64,000 nt of DNA from an uncultured Lachnospiraceae bacterium (GCA_949949005.1 CATLHM010000008.1:78508-142507), one strand, 5' to 3'; shown: positions 18,600 through 30,200, counted from the stretch's first letter. The notes: generated from the sequence alone by a model not told the origin. A program made the numbers and translations.

Positions 18600-19961
18600 A
18601 TGATAAGAAAATGGAAAAACGATGAATTTTTTTCTCAGATTTTTAAGCTTCTGCTGCCTATTGTGCTGCAGAACCTGCTCAGCGCGGCGGTGAGCTCCGC
18701 GGATGTGGTCATGCTCAATTATGTAGGCCAGTCCTCCATCTCCGCCGTTTCCCTGGCCTCCCAGTACGCCAGCGTCCTGTTTATGGTCTACTATGGCCTG
18801 GGTACAGGGGCTACTATCCTTTGCGCACAATACTTCGGCAAGAAGGATATGCGGGCCATTGAGATCGTGGAGGGAATCGCCCTGCGCTTTTCCATGCTGA
18901 TCTCTGTGGCTTTTGCGGCTTTCGCCCTCCTTGCCCCGGAGCTGATGATGAAGCTTTTCACCAACGATCCCGAGCTGGTCACCATCGGCAGCTCTTACCT
19001 GCGCCTTGTGAGCGTCAGCTATCTGTGCTGGGGCATCACCGAGGTTTATCTTGCCGTGCTGCGCAGCGTGGGAAGAGTGGTGATCAGCACGGCGTTAAAC
19101 ACCCTGGCCTTTACCCTGAATATCCTTCTGAATGCGGTATTCATTTTCGGCCTTTTCGGCGCACCCAAAATGGGGGCTCCGGGCGTGGCGCTTGCCACCT
19201 CCATCTCCCGGGTAATCGAGCTGGCCTGCTGCTTTGCGGTATCTGCCCTCAGTAAGGATGTGAAGCTTCGGCTGTCCATGCTTTTTTACAGAAATAAAGT
19301 CCTCTTTACGGATTTCCTCAAGCTCTCCCTCCCGGCTCTCGGCAACGACGTAGCCTGGGGCGTGGCCTTTTCCATGTACTCCGTGATCATCGGCCATCTG
19401 GGCTCCGACGCCGTGGCCGCCAATTCCTTTGTGGTGGTAGCCCGCAACTTCGGCACCGTCTTAGCCTTCGGCCTTGCCAGCGCAGGCGGGATTCTGCTTG
19501 GAAATATCATGGGGGAGAACAGGCTGGAGGACGCAAGAAAAGGGGCCAGAAAACTCCTTCGGCTCACCGTGGTCAGCGGCGCCATCGGAGGGCTGATCAT
19601 CCTGGCCGCAACTCCCCTTATCCTGAAATACGCGGCTCTCACCGAGACTGCCATGCACTATCTGAAATATATGCTTCTGATCAACACCTATTATGTCATG
19701 GGCGCTGCGGTCAACACCACCCTCATCGCCGGTGTGTTCCGGGCGGGAGGGGATACCCGCTTCGGCTTTATCTGCGACGTCATCGACATGTGGGTCTACG
19801 CCGTGCCATTAGGCTTTTTGACCGCTTTCGTGCTGCGGCTTCCCGTCATGTGGGTGTATTTCCTTCTGTGTACCGACGAGTTTGTGAAATGGCCCTGGGT
19901 CATCGGCCGATACCGGAGCGGAAAGTGGTTACATAATATTACCAGGGATAACATTGAATAA
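18600..19961 (+). CDS. MATE family efflux transporter
   Basis: LLPIVLQNLLSAAVSSADVVMLNYVGQSSISAVSLASQ. Confidence 0.9.
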   Translation: MIRKWKNDEFFSQIFKLLLPIVLQNLLSAAVSSADVVMLNYVGQSSISAVSLASQYASVLFMVYYGLGTGATILCAQYFGKKDMRAIEIVEGIALRFSMLISVAFAAFALLAPELMMKLFTNDPELVTIGSSYLRLVSVSYLCWGITEVYLAVLRSVGRVVISTALNTLAFTLNILLNAVFIFGLFGAPKMGAPGVALATSISRVIELACCFAVSALSKDVKLRLSMLFYRNKVLFTDFLKLSLPALGNDVAWGVAFSMYSVIIGHLGSDAVAANSFVVVARNFGTVLAFGLASAGGILLGNIMGENRLEDARKGARKLLRLTVVSGAIGGLIILAATPLILKYAALTETAMHYLKYMLLINTYYVMGAAVNTTLIAGVFRAGGDTRFGFICDVIDMWVYAVPLGFLTAFVLRLPVMWVYFLLCTDEFVKWPWVIGRYRSGKWLHNITRDNIE

Positions 19962-19990
19962 AAACGAGCGCCCGCCGGGTGCGCTGAAAA

Positions 19991-20027
19991 GAAGGATGTC
20001 TGCAGGCTGCAGCATCCTTTTCTTACG
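19991..20027 (+). terminator. Putative terminator between MATE and birA (convergent)
   Basis: AAGGATG-TCTGCAGGCTGCAG-CATCCTTTT. Confidence 0.6.
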
Positions 20028-20046
20028 TAATTTCTATTCTGTAGTT

Positions 20047-21078
20047 TTACTCCGGCCTGATGCTGATCTCCCCGCTGGAAAGATACTCCACGGTGCCGTC
20101 GTCATACTGTACCTTCAAATGGCAGTCGTCGTCAATCCCCAACACAAGGGCGTACTCCCGCTCCGGCCCCGGCTCCTTACTCCGGCTTTGGGAGTCCGTT
20201 TGGTCTTGCCTGCCGCCAGGAATCAGGATGCGGACGCGCTTTCCGATCACAAAGCAGCGCCTGCGGTATTCCTCCAGATAATCGCGGGAGGGAAAGGTTC
20301 TGTAATATTCCATGAAATTTTTGAGAAATTCCGCCGCTAAACGGTTGCGCATATTTTCTTTTGGCGCAGGGCTGGCAAAAACCGCTCCCGCCACGTCCTT
20401 TACTTCCTCCGGGAATCCTCCCTCGGGCTCATAGACATTGATTCCGATTCCCACTACCACATATTCCAGCCTTCCTTCCTCCAAAGAGGAGGAACCTTCC
20501 GTCAAAATGCCCGAAATCTTTTTGCCCCGCATCCGGACGTCGTTCACCCATTTGATCTCCGACTCCTCCCCCGATACCGCCTCCACGGCCCTGGCCGCAG
20601 CCGCGGCAGTCAGGGTGGTCAGCATGGCCGCCTCCTGGGGCGCCGCGTCCGGGTGAAGGAGAAGGCTCATATAAATCCCCGTCCCCTCCGGGGAGTAAAA
20701 GCTGCGGCCCCTGCGCCCTCTTCCGGCGCTCTGTTCCTCCGCAAGCAGCACCATATCCCGTCTCTCGCCGTCGGCGGCATATTGTTTGAGTACATTGTTG
20801 GTGGAGTCCACCTGCTTTTCCACCTGGATATGCAGGGAGATCCCGTACTTTGTAAGCTCCTGTCCGATAAAAGCCGCCGAGAGCACGTCAGGCGCTTTTC
20901 GCAGCACATAGCCTCTGTTATTCACTGCCTCTATGGCATACCCTTCCTTTTGGAGCGTCTTTACCGCCTTCCACACCCCTGCCCGGGACACGGAAAGCAT
21001 TCCCGCAATTTCCTCCCCGGAAAAGAATTCTTCCCGGTGGTTTTCCAGTAATAACAATACCTGTTCTTTGATGGTCAT
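20047..21078 (-). CDS. birA: Biotin--[acetyl-CoA-carboxylase] ligase / biotin operon repressor
   Basis: N-terminal HTH (MLSVSRAGVWKAVKTLQKEGYAIEA), QSAGRGRRGRSFYSPEGTGIYMS, IKWVNDVRMRGKKISGILTE. Confidence 0.93.
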   Translation of the reverse strand: MTIKEQVLLLLENHREEFFSGEEIAGMLSVSRAGVWKAVKTLQKEGYAIEAVNNRGYVLRKAPDVLSAAFIGQELTKYGISLHIQVEKQVDSTNNVLKQYAADGERRDMVLLAEEQSAGRGRRGRSFYSPEGTGIYMSLLLHPDAAPQEAAMLTTLTAAAAARAVEAVSGEESEIKWVNDVRMRGKKISGILTEGSSSLEEGRLEYVVVGIGINVYEPEGGFPEEVKDVAGAVFASPAPKENMRNRLAAEFLKNFMEYYRTFPSRDYLEEYRRRCFVIGKRVRILIPGGRQDQTDSQSRSKEPGPEREYALVLGIDDDCHLKVQYDDGTVEYLSSGEISIRPE

Positions 21079-21138
21079 ACTCTTTCTTTCCTGTAAGCTG
21101 AAAAGAAATGCCTCCCTGTCACAGAAGCATTTCCCCAA

Positions 21139-21582
21139 TTACAAAAGCTTTTCCTCAATAATCCTCGAGGCCTCCGCTACCAGCCTGCTGCAAGGCCTGG
21201 AAGCATAGTACTCCTTGGTTCTCGCAGAGGGCTTGGCGCTCTCCTCTCTTCCTTCAATTCCAAGCAGCTCCCGGCAGATAATGGAATTGTTTTTCTCCTT
21301 AAACTGATCCGCCATCTCTCTCACAAGAAGATAAATTCTCTCCTTGCCTTCCTCATTTTCAGGATCCGTATTTCCTTCCTTTAAGCCCGCCAAAAGCGCC
21401 ATGGCGGACACCACGCCGCATATTTCCCGCATCCTGCCTACGCCGCCGCCCATAGGGCTTGCCAGCTTCAGAGCAGTCTGCCTGTCCATACCAAACAAAT
21501 CCGCATAAGTGGCAAACACCGACTGGGCGCAGGTATAGCCTGACTCAAAGGTGGCAACGGCCTGTTCTACCCGGCTCTCCAT
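21139..21582 (-). CDS. C_GCAxxG_C_C family protein (putative redox protein)
   Basis: GYTCAQSVFATYADLFG...SPMGGGVGRMREICGVVSAM; TGATG overlap with the upstream SEC-C gene. Confidence 0.83.
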   Translation of the reverse strand: MESRVEQAVATFESGYTCAQSVFATYADLFGMDRQTALKLASPMGGGVGRMREICGVVSAMALLAGLKEGNTDPENEEGKERIYLLVREMADQFKEKNNSIICRELLGIEGREESAKPSARTKEYYASRPCSRLVAEASRIIEEKLL

Positions 21583-22088
21583 CAGCCCTTCTTTCCACAG
21601 CACTTTTTGTATTTCTTACCGCTTCCGCAGGGACAGGGATCGTTGGGATATACCTTGTCCGGTTTCACGATGGTGGTGGAGGATTTCTGCTCCCTGTAGA
21701 GCGCCTTGCGCTTGTCCTCGTCAAATATAGGCTCCCACTCTGGCAGCTCATAAAGCCAGTCCGCCCCGGCCGCCACCATATTTTTGTACAGAAGCTCCTT
21801 TTCAAAGGCAAGACTTACCTGGGTCTCCTCCTCCATCTCCTCAATGGGGTTGGCTTCCTTTAAGCTGTCATTGATGCCGTCCAGAAAGCCTGTCATGGTC
21901 ATAATATCCACACCGTATTTTTCTGCCAGCTCTCTGACCGTACCCTTCACCTCTTCATCCGGATTCGTCAAAAGCTGTGCGTAAATTTCTTTTTCCTTTT
22001 GGAAATAATCGTCCCAGAGCCTTTGCAGATCTCCTTTATTGGCTGTCTGTGAATAGGCCGTTTCACGCCATTTTTTTAGCAGTTCCAT
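21582..22088 (-). CDS. SEC-C metal-binding domain protein
   Basis: C-terminal [22 protein letters not shown]. Confidence 0.92.
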   Translation of the reverse strand: MELLKKWRETAYSQTANKGDLQRLWDDYFQKEKEIYAQLLTNPDEEVKGTVRELAEKYGVDIMTMTGFLDGINDSLKEANPIEEMEEETQVSLAFEKELLYKNMVAAGADWLYELPEWEPIFDEDKRKALYREQKSSTTIVKPDKVYPNDPCPCGSGKKYKKCCGKKG

Positions 22089-22490
22089 TTGTCTTTCCTC
22101 CCTGTCGTTCCAGATATTGTATCACAGCCTCTCTCCCGCTCCGCTCTCCGGCATTCATTTTCAGGTATCCGATACCCGGTATTTTCGGGGAGGCGGCTGT
22201 AAACCCTGTCCTCAGTATACCTTATATTGAAAAAAAAGTAAAATTTTTTTATCCGGAATGTATAACAGAAATTTGACGGGTAATAATACTAATAGTCAAT
22301 GGAACCCCCTCCTTTGATCAGGCGGTTCCCGGCAGGGAACCGCTGGTACCTATGATAAAAGAAATACTTATCCTCCCCTAAAAAAGCCCTCAGAACTGGC
22401 AAAGCGCGGTTTTGGGGGTTTTTGCTGTGTTTACAGGATTTAAAACGGGATTTTTTTGTGCCAGGTGTTGATTTCATTAATATTTCTACA

Positions 22491-22529
22491 AAAAAACACA
22501 CCTAAAAACTGTATTTAAGTGTGTTTTTT
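22491..22529. terminator. Bidirectional-looking terminator
   Basis: AAAAAACACACctaaaaactgtatttaaGTGTGTTTTTT. Confidence 0.65.
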
Positions 22530-22536
22530 AATCCTC

Positions 22537-22722
22537 TTATACTTTCATGAGCTTCCGTTTTTTCATGATCTCCAGAAGGTCTGCAGCCCCGGCTCTCGTG
22601 TCTGCCACAATCTCAGCCGGTGTCATATGCTCGTACCTTGCCGCATTATATGCGCGTATCTTCCTTATATCCTCCAGGTCAAAGCGTTCACTGATCTCCG
22701 GTTCCTTTATCATCACTGTCAT
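22537..22722 (-). CDS. Small protein, putative antitoxin partner of the PIN protein
   Basis: 61 aa, overlaps the 3' end of the PIN gene in another frame; charged, helical-looking. Confidence 0.6.
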   Translation of the reverse strand: MTVMIKEPEISERFDLEDIRKIRAYNAARYEHMTPAEIVADTRAGAADLLEIMKKRKLMKV

Positions 22723-23203
22723 AGTCCTCGTCCTCCTCTCCCAATAACGCAGATGGCGGGTATATCATCAAGTCCTTATATCCCTCATATGTGGTGATGG
22801 CCTTTATCCCACGGATAGTCTTTACATTCACGATATGCTTAAAATTCCATGAGATAATGAAATCGCATCCTGCAAGGATTGCCGCCGCTATATGGCGGCA
22901 GTCATCATAGCTTTTCCTCTTTAAAAATCCAAAGTCGATGAATTTCTCAGCCAACTCCACCGTTCCTTCGTCTGTCTCAATTATATTATACTCTATCCGG
23001 TCTAAATAATCCAACAGAGTTTTCCGTTTCTCCCCGCTGCATTTGTTGATCTCATAGACCACAACATCAGAAATGTATATCTCATACAGGTCTTTTTTTA
23101 AAAGCTCCCATACCTCCTGCGTCTCCTTCATCTGCTCCGGCGCATCCTTCTGGTCAAGGTAGCTGATCACGGATGTATCCAGATATATTTTTATCTTATT
23201 CAT
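22688..23203 (-). CDS. PIN domain protein (VapC-like putative toxin)
   Basis: MNKIKIYLDTSVISYLD...KSYDDCRHIAAAILAGCDFIISWNFKHI (conserved acidic PIN residues). Confidence 0.85.
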   Translation of the reverse strand: MNKIKIYLDTSVISYLDQKDAPEQMKETQEVWELLKKDLYEIYISDVVVYEINKCSGEKRKTLLDYLDRIEYNIIETDEGTVELAEKFIDFGFLKRKSYDDCRHIAAAILAGCDFIISWNFKHIVNVKTIRGIKAITTYEGYKDLMIYPPSALLGEEDEDYDSDDKGTGDQ

Positions 23204-23566
23204 AAGGATTTCCTCCTTTCCCCTTTCGTATACCCTGTTATAAGCATAGCATATTTTCTCTCATATTTCTATAGCAAAATATCGGTTTATCGTTTCATCT
23301 TTATTATGCTTTCCAGCCGGTTTTTTTCACTTTTTCCGCATCTGCTTCCGTTCTGAATCTATCTCATAAAAAGCAGTCTGCATAGGTGGATACGTCAATG
23401 CTGTTATATCCCGAAATGAATTGATGCGTCTTGCTCTGTGCTATGCCTCAGTCCATTTTGAGTTTATCCCGGAAGTCGAAAAACAGGAAACCCGGCTTCT
23501 TTTTCATGTACGGCAAAAAGAAAGCCCTTCCCCCATAAAGAGAGAAAGGCATTACGGGGATCGGGT

Positions 23567-23913
23567 TTACCGCTCCCCTTTCCCCTCCTCCTCTTTTTTC
23601 CGTTTCACTGCCAGTGCGCCTGCTACGCCCGCAGCTATAATGATAACGATAATAGCTATGGCAGGCAGCAATGTGCCGGAGCCTTTCCTTTCCCCGGCAG
23701 TTTCCGGCCCCGGCGGTTCATATCCACGTTGATGGTGTTTCCTTCCTGCGCCTTTTCTTCCTCGGCACGTATTACGTCCCAGCCGATCTGCCGGCCCTGC
23801 CATTTCTGTGTATATAAAATAATAACGGGTAAAAAGGGCGTACCTATGCTGCTTACTAACAGATTGTACGCTTTACCCATCTTTTTGCAACCCCTTTTTC
23901 GTAATTTTTTCAT
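23567..23913 (-). pseudogene. Frameshifted C-terminal remnant of a membrane-anchored protein, possibly from a mobile element
   Basis: ...EEEKAQEGNTINVDMNRR in one frame continues as ETAGERKGSGTLLPAIAIIVIIIAAGVAGALAVKRKKEEE in another. Confidence 0.45.
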
Positions 23914-24040
23914 ACTGCGGATCCGCTGTGCATCCGTAGTTATGCCCTATTTTACGTCATTTCTTCCGTCAAGTCCACTCTCCAAGCGGATAGTCTGGGG
24001 TATTTTTTCGTTTTTTTACATTGTGCCTCATACAAAAGAA

Positions 24041-24064
24041 GGAGCGTGATAAAAGCCACGCTCC
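24041..24064 (-). terminator. Putative terminator hairpin
   Basis: GGAGCGTGATAAAAGCCACGCTCC with poly-A/T flanks. Confidence 0.5.
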
Positions 24065-24294
24065 TCTAAAAAAAATAATTCATTCTACTCTTCGATCTTG
24101 TCCAGCTCTGCAAGATTAACGCCTGCCGTTGATAAAATAACTTTTAATTCGATATACCGCTTATACATTAATTCGTATGTTTCATGATCCTTATTTTTTT
24201 CGCTGACATCATCCAGTCTTGCAATCTTGAAAAATCAACTACAGAATCTCTTATAATATCTGACATACCTGGCATGAAAATCACCTCCTATGAT

Positions 24295-24683
24295 TCAATA
24301 TTCTTCGGTGAATAATGCCTGTTGTGCGTCTTCGCAAGGTTCATTTGCAGTACCCCCTCATCGTTCGTCGCCTCTGATACCGCTTTCAAAGATTCCCTGA
24401 TAACATCCACTTTTTCCCCTACGCCCAGCATTGCAATTTCTGTCAAGAGGCCCCTTTTCTTTCACTATCCGCTCAAGTTTGCACAAAAAGGCTTCCGTTG
24501 CAAATCCAAGCGTGGAGTCGTTTTTTCCAAAATAAGCGAAAATGAATCTTCCATGTTTAATACCTGATGTATCTTTGCAGCCAGTTCTTCCGTCCAGCAA
24601 CCGTTTTCCTGTCCGTTATAATAGGAAACGTATAAGGGTAAAACAGTTTTGATATCCGAAGCTGTCATTTCTCGATTTTTCAT
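24295..24683 (-). pseudogene. GNAT-like acetyltransferase remnant with multiple frameshifts
   Basis: Three reverse frames join: MKNREMTASDIKTVLPLYVSYYNGQENGCWTEELAAKIHQVLNMEDSFSLILEK / NDSTLGFATEAFLCKLERIVKEKG / LLTEIAMLGVGEKVDVIRESLKAVSEATNDEGVLQMNLAKTHNRHYSPKNIES*. Confidence 0.6.
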
Positions 24684-24856
24684 TTCTTCACTTAAAAATG
24701 TGAAAACAAATACGGCAAATCATCCAATCTGTTTGAGCCCCTGTCACCGCTTTCACCATCTGCCATGCAATGCTCTCATCCCGAAGCAGACGGGAGCATC
24801 CTCAAGTTTCACCCACCGGACAGCGTAAAATTCATACTCCTTAAACAATACTCACA

Positions 24857-25618
24857 TCATCCTACAACATACCTCGCCAGCTCTAACGCAATGTCAAAAT
24901 GGCCCGCATCGTGCTGGGTGCCTTTGGTCTGCCCTTCTTTCCGCCTTGCATCCCACCTGGGGGCATCAAGCAGATCGCCGCTTGTAAAAAACGCGTACAG
25001 GTTCAGTCCTCTGAAATCACACATTGCCTGCAAAGCGGCGCATTCCATTTCTACTGAAATGCAGCCGTCCGCTTTATGCTTCTCAAAGTTATTGACGGTT
25101 TCCCTATAGAAAGAATCGGTGGTCCATGTTTTTCCTTTCACGTAAGGAATCCCGTTTTCCTCCATAAAAGCGGCGACAATGTCCGCATTCCTGACAGTAA
25201 CATAGTCCGATGCGGGCGCATAATGATAGGAAGTGCCCTCATCCCGGTAAGCTTCTGTCGGCACCATAACTTTCCCGCGTGCAATTTCCTTATTCAGACA
25301 GCCTGCAGCGCCAAATACGACATATTTGCCCGTCTCTATTTCTGCCAGCGTGTCCTCCACCGTACCCACACAGGCAGGCGCCCCTACATAAGTTTTGTAA
25401 AACGCAAATTTCTTTCCCTTATATTCAATACAATATACCGGCGTATTGCCCGTTGCAAACCAGAAAGATGCAATCTGCTTGCAGTCGTAATTTTCCAGGA
25501 CAAACTTTTCAATCACATGGGAAAAGGTCAGAATACACGCATCCACCTGGGGCGCATCCTCCTTGATCTGTGGATTGATGATTGCCGGGGACTGATTGTC
25601 AAAAGCTTCTGTGATCAT
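24857..25618 (-). CDS. Nucleoside phosphorylase family protein (copy 1)
   Basis: MITEAFDNQSPAIINPQ...GAPACVGTVEDTLAEI...DGCISVEMECAALQAMCDFRG (PNP/UDP phosphorylase SVEMEC motif). Confidence 0.87.
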   Translation of the reverse strand: MITEAFDNQSPAIINPQIKEDAPQVDACILTFSHVIEKFVLENYDCKQIASFWFATGNTPVYCIEYKGKKFAFYKTYVGAPACVGTVEDTLAEIETGKYVVFGAAGCLNKEIARGKVMVPTEAYRDEGTSYHYAPASDYVTVRNADIVAAFMEENGIPYVKGKTWTTDSFYRETVNNFEKHKADGCISVEMECAALQAMCDFRGLNLYAFFTSGDLLDAPRWDARRKEGQTKGTQHDAGHFDIALELARYVVG

Positions 25619-25635
25619 ACTTCTTTCTCCTCTCA

Positions 25636-25980
25636 TTCCAGTTGTAATGCCTTTTCAATTATGGTCTTATTTTCCGGATGTGGTCTATCCATATCCGATA
25701 AAATACTGAGTATCATTTCTAACTGTGGAATGACAGCTAAATATTGTCCTCCGAAACCACTTGCAAAAAATACGGGATTTCTAAATCTTTTCCAATCCAC
25801 CAGCCTAAGCCATACGGAGTACACTCCGGAAAACCACCGCAAGAATACTCGCAAATACTTTGCTCATAATATTCCTCAGAGAACAGACGCTTTCCGTTAA
25901 TCACTCCCTTATTTAACAATAGCTGTCCTTATCCTGACGCACGGTACGCTGAGCAATGATTTCAGCAGCAGTATCCTTGT
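25636..25980 (-). pseudogene. Decayed serine hydrolase (beta-lactamase-like class C family) C-terminal remnant
   Basis: MLNKGVINGKRLFSEEYYEQSI...YGLGWWIGKDLEIPYF in one frame, ASGFGGQYLAVIPQLEMILSIL in the next. Confidence 0.6.
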
Positions 25981-26012
25981 TTCAATATAACATAACCGAA
26001 TAATAAAGTCTA

Positions 26013-27263
26013 TCAATTTTCTGACACTTCATGAAGTTCTGCGGGCTTAATCTCGCCATTTAACCTGATACACTCCTGCTCCAGCTTCACATCATGTTCC
26101 AGCATATAACCGATCAGTTCCTTAAACTCCTCTCTCTCCCGCATGCCCTGCAGCCGTTTCCGGTCATTTTCCGTCAGCCGCCTGCCATAGCTCTCATAGG
26201 TTTTCAGCGTTTCCAAATCCATCTGATAGGGCTGAAATGGAATTCCCGTCTTTTCCCGCAAATCACGGTAAATTTCAAAACCGCCCGCGTCAATGTCGCC
26301 GAAATGATAGTAATCGGCGTCCGGGCATCTCAAATAGATTTCCTTAAGCAGGGCGCGGCGGATCCCATTGTGGTAACCGCCCAGATAAAGCAGCAGGGCG
26401 TTTTCCTCCTGCCAGCGAAAATAAGTGGTAAGATTCTCCACGGTAATCACCTTTTTCACCCCTGCCACGCTGTAAAACCCTATCCCGGCAATGTCCTCCC
26501 CGGAAAGTCCCATTCCTTGCTTTAATACTGACAAGTCTATCTTTTCTTCTCCCAGAAAAAGCGTTATGTTTCCCTTTAAATAGACATAATTGGGCGTATG
26601 ATAAATCCCGTATTCTGCCAGAATTTCGTCCCACTCCGTTCCCTCACAGTTTTCCTTAAACTGTCTGAATACGTGCGCAACCCTGCCTGAAATCTTTTCA
26701 AATGCCTTGGAGTCCTGGAAACAGCGAATGGAAAACTCCCTGAGATACAACTGTTCTTGATTCTCCTCAACTGCCTGTATGGCAGAGAGCAATTGTTTTG
26801 TGGAGGCTATATCATTCAAATCCACAAATTCCTTCACGGATTTATGTTCCCCCAGCCGCCCCAGCAGATACATGGCAAAGGCCCGGCAGACAGGAGCCTG
26901 ATTTTGCCTGATATATTCTTCCAAAAGCTGTCTGTGTCCGGCAGCCATATCATTTTGGGGTGTGCGGCTTACATAAGCATATGCCTCCTTTAGCCTGTCC
27001 ATATTCAGCCGTACCTTCGTGATGATATGCCCTTTGCGCTGGTCCTTCCAGCAGATCCGGAGCAATTGCTTCTCTTCGAGATCTTCCATGAGTAAGTGAA
27101 TCTTTTCATACTCCCCGGAGCTCTCGTCAAAGTACGCCGGTACCCCTTTCTTCGTAAACCGGAATTCTATGTGAATATTTCTTCTGTTTTCTCCCGTGGA
27201 AAGCAGGCTGGACTCATAGGTGTCCAAAAGCTTTCCGATCACATACCTGTCATACTGCGCCAT
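26013..27263 (-). CDS. jetD: Wadjet system protein JetD (DUF3322/DUF2220-type, Toprim-like nuclease subunit)
   Basis: Last gene of the JetABCD order; YYHFGDIDAGGFEIYRDLREKTGIPFQPYQMDLETLKTYESYGRRLTENDRKRL typical of the DUF2220 C-terminal domain. Confidence 0.87.
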   Translation of the reverse strand: MAQYDRYVIGKLLDTYESSLLSTGENRRNIHIEFRFTKKGVPAYFDESSGEYEKIHLLMEDLEEKQLLRICWKDQRKGHIITKVRLNMDRLKEAYAYVSRTPQNDMAAGHRQLLEEYIRQNQAPVCRAFAMYLLGRLGEHKSVKEFVDLNDIASTKQLLSAIQAVEENQEQLYLREFSIRCFQDSKAFEKISGRVAHVFRQFKENCEGTEWDEILAEYGIYHTPNYVYLKGNITLFLGEEKIDLSVLKQGMGLSGEDIAGIGFYSVAGVKKVITVENLTTYFRWQEENALLLYLGGYHNGIRRALLKEIYLRCPDADYYHFGDIDAGGFEIYRDLREKTGIPFQPYQMDLETLKTYESYGRRLTENDRKRLQGMREREEFKELIGYMLEHDVKLEQECIRLNGEIKPAELHEVSEN

Positions 27264-30200
27264 TGTAATATCTCTCCGCAAAGCTCACTTTTTCATCCGT
27301 CATAATCAAAAGCGTTTCTTCCACAAAAGGGCTGATGTACTGGATCTTATCCGGCGGCGCGGCGATCAGTATCTGAAGGGGAAGCCTTCGCAAAAATTCC
27401 AGTACTCCGCCGATTCTCTCATCATCCATGTTGTTAAAAGCCTCGTCAAACATGACCAGGCCTACGGCTTCGCCGCCGATGCCGTTTCGGTACAGTTGGA
27501 CAAAAGAAGCGGCAACCGTCACATAGAAAGGCGTCTGAGTCTCCCCGCCGCTCTTTTCCTCGCACACCTTGGAATACAGGGAATAGCTGTCGTCGCTGTG
27601 AAGGATGCGGATGTCATAGTCCATATAGGTTCTGTAATCCGTAAATTCATCCAGGGCTCTGGCGCTGTTTTCATTGTCCAGTGCCAGACGTTCAAAGAGC
27701 TCGTCGATCACTTCCCTGTGGCTTTCATGGAACAAGCCACTGAAAATAGACTCTCCCTGTATGGCGTTAAAATCATCCATAATCATCTCATAATAGTGGC
27801 GGTATCTTTTGCTGGGCATAAAAAGAAATTCATATTTTTCATTGCTGAAATGAATGTCTTTAAGGGCCCTGTTCAGCTCCTTAAATTCGGTCTGGGCGTT
27901 TTTCATATTCTCCTGGAGCTTGGCAAGGAACTGCTCCCTGAACTCTTCCTCAGCGGAGAGCCTCGCGTTTTCTACCTTTTCCTCATAGCTGAGCAGCTCC
28001 GAGTTTTTCAGCTTGCTGTATTCCGCCTCGAAATCCCCATAGCCCTCCAGCGTAGCCGCCCCACCGAAATCATGGGCTGTTTTGTATTCCACCATGCTAT
28101 TTGTCATGGACTCCGTACACTTGGCGATGGTGGTCTGATTCGCTTTTCTTCTGCGCACAAAGTTATCCTTAAACTGTTCGCAGCTCTTATCCTTTAACTG
28201 CTTCTCATAATCATGATTCCAGAGGACAATATCGTTTTCATATCTGACGCTGTCCTCTGTGCATAAAGCCTGCTGCTCCACCAGGGCGGCCTGTTTCTGT
28301 GCAAGGATTCCTTTCGTATTCTCTATCTTCTGCTGTGTCTGCCCCACCCTGCGGTTACAACCGGAAATCTGTCCCTCTATTTCCTTTATAATCTTTTCCA
28401 GCTCCGAGAGCTGAATCTTTTTGAGAATCATTCCGGAATTCTTTTCCAGGGTTGCGATATTGTCCCTGCAGTTCTTGATCTCCTGCAATACATTCTTCCA
28501 TTCCGTCAGCACATCCACACGATATTTGATGTCTGTATCCGTTTCCGTTGAAAGAGGGCCCAGCAGTTCTTCCAGATTCTCCAAAATCCTCTTTTTTTCC
28601 TTTAACTGGTCTTCAATTTCCCTGCTCTTAATTTTCGCCTGCTCGAGCTGTACCCGGACGGCGTTCTTTCCTATATAAGGGATCTCGAAAACAGAGGGCC
28701 TGATGGCGCTTGCCACATGATTCTGATAGCGCATACATTCTTTGGTGATTGCGGTCTTATACTTCTTTAAATGGCTGTAATGGTCGCACATCATGACCTT
28801 TCCCAGAACCATATTGATATAACGTTTTGCGTATTTGTTTCCGGAAGTGACCACCTGTGCCAGAGACCCTTCGGGCGGCGTGTCATATTTTTCCAGATTC
28901 TGCGTATTGATCAGCCCCACGCCGTAGGTCCTTTTTTCCTTCCGCAATCTGTCATAGGTTCCCAGCGCAATATCGAAATTGTCCGGCTCCACCAGAATAT
29001 AAAATCTCTGTGTATTTAAATAGCCCTCCACCGCATTCCGCCATGTCTCGTCCGTAATTTCCAGCGTCTCGCAAAGAATCCTGGGCTCCGGCGTCCGGCC
29101 AATCCGGACAAATTCTTCCCGTATGGCCTGGGCCGTGCGTGTAACCTCCTCCGGGTAAGAGAGCTTCTTTTTCATCAGATTCTCTATCTTTAAATCCCAT
29201 TCCTTCTTTTGGCCGGATAAATCTCTGATCATCACGTCCAGTTCTGCGCATCTTTTATAAACCCTGTCGCTCATTTGATTTTTGTAGGCAATGACCTTCT
29301 GCAGGGTATCTTTAAATCCGCCCAAATCCGCTGCCTTTTTTAATTCCTCCAACTGCCCGCAGTAGGCTTTGATACACGGATCCGCATCCGGCACCTTCAA
29401 AAGCCGGTTGACCTGAACCTTCGCCTGATCAACGCTCTCCATCAGCCGCAGCTGTTCCTGCCGCAGGCCTTCCTGTTTGTCCTCCAGCATCCGTAATCTT
29501 TTTTCCTGCTCGTCCCTTGCAATAAAATCCTTATCGCTGGCAAGCTCCGCAAAGAGGTTGTCCCTGATGGCCTGACGCTGTTCTTTCTCCTTTGCGGCAG
29601 CCCCGATTTCCTTGTTCCAGTTTTCCAGCCTGTGGCGGTCATGGACAATCTCATCCTCCAGCTGCCTGATTTCCTCTGTCAGAATATCCGCCTCGATCCG
29701 GTCAAGGAAATACTCATACATCCTGTCCTTGTGGATACCGTCCTCCACCTGCCTGTGGAATCCTTCGATCTTTTCCAGCCTGCCCATCCGCAGCTTAATC
29801 TTATCCAGGGTGTGCTGCAGCTCCTGGTAGGTTCTTACGTTTTCCCGCAAAATATCCACATTGACTTCCTTTTCGTCCAGCACATAAGAATACACAAAAT
29901 CCTTGATGTCGTCGATTGGGCGGAATGCCATAGCCTTGGGAATCAGCTTAAAAAATTTATCCTCCAGCCTTCCGAAACGGTTCTTGATCATTTGCCTGGC
30001 GTCTTTCTCCGTGGTACACCAGGTCTTGATTTTCTTTCCATTGCCTGTCCGAAATTGGGAAATGGATTTCGGGATCTTTCCCTGAAAAAACATCTCCTCC
30101 TGAAGTCGCTCTCCATCCATCAGATACCGGACTGTCTTCTCCTGCCCCTCCGAGGCGGAATCGACTACCGCCCCCACAATAAAATATTTCTGCCGTTTCT

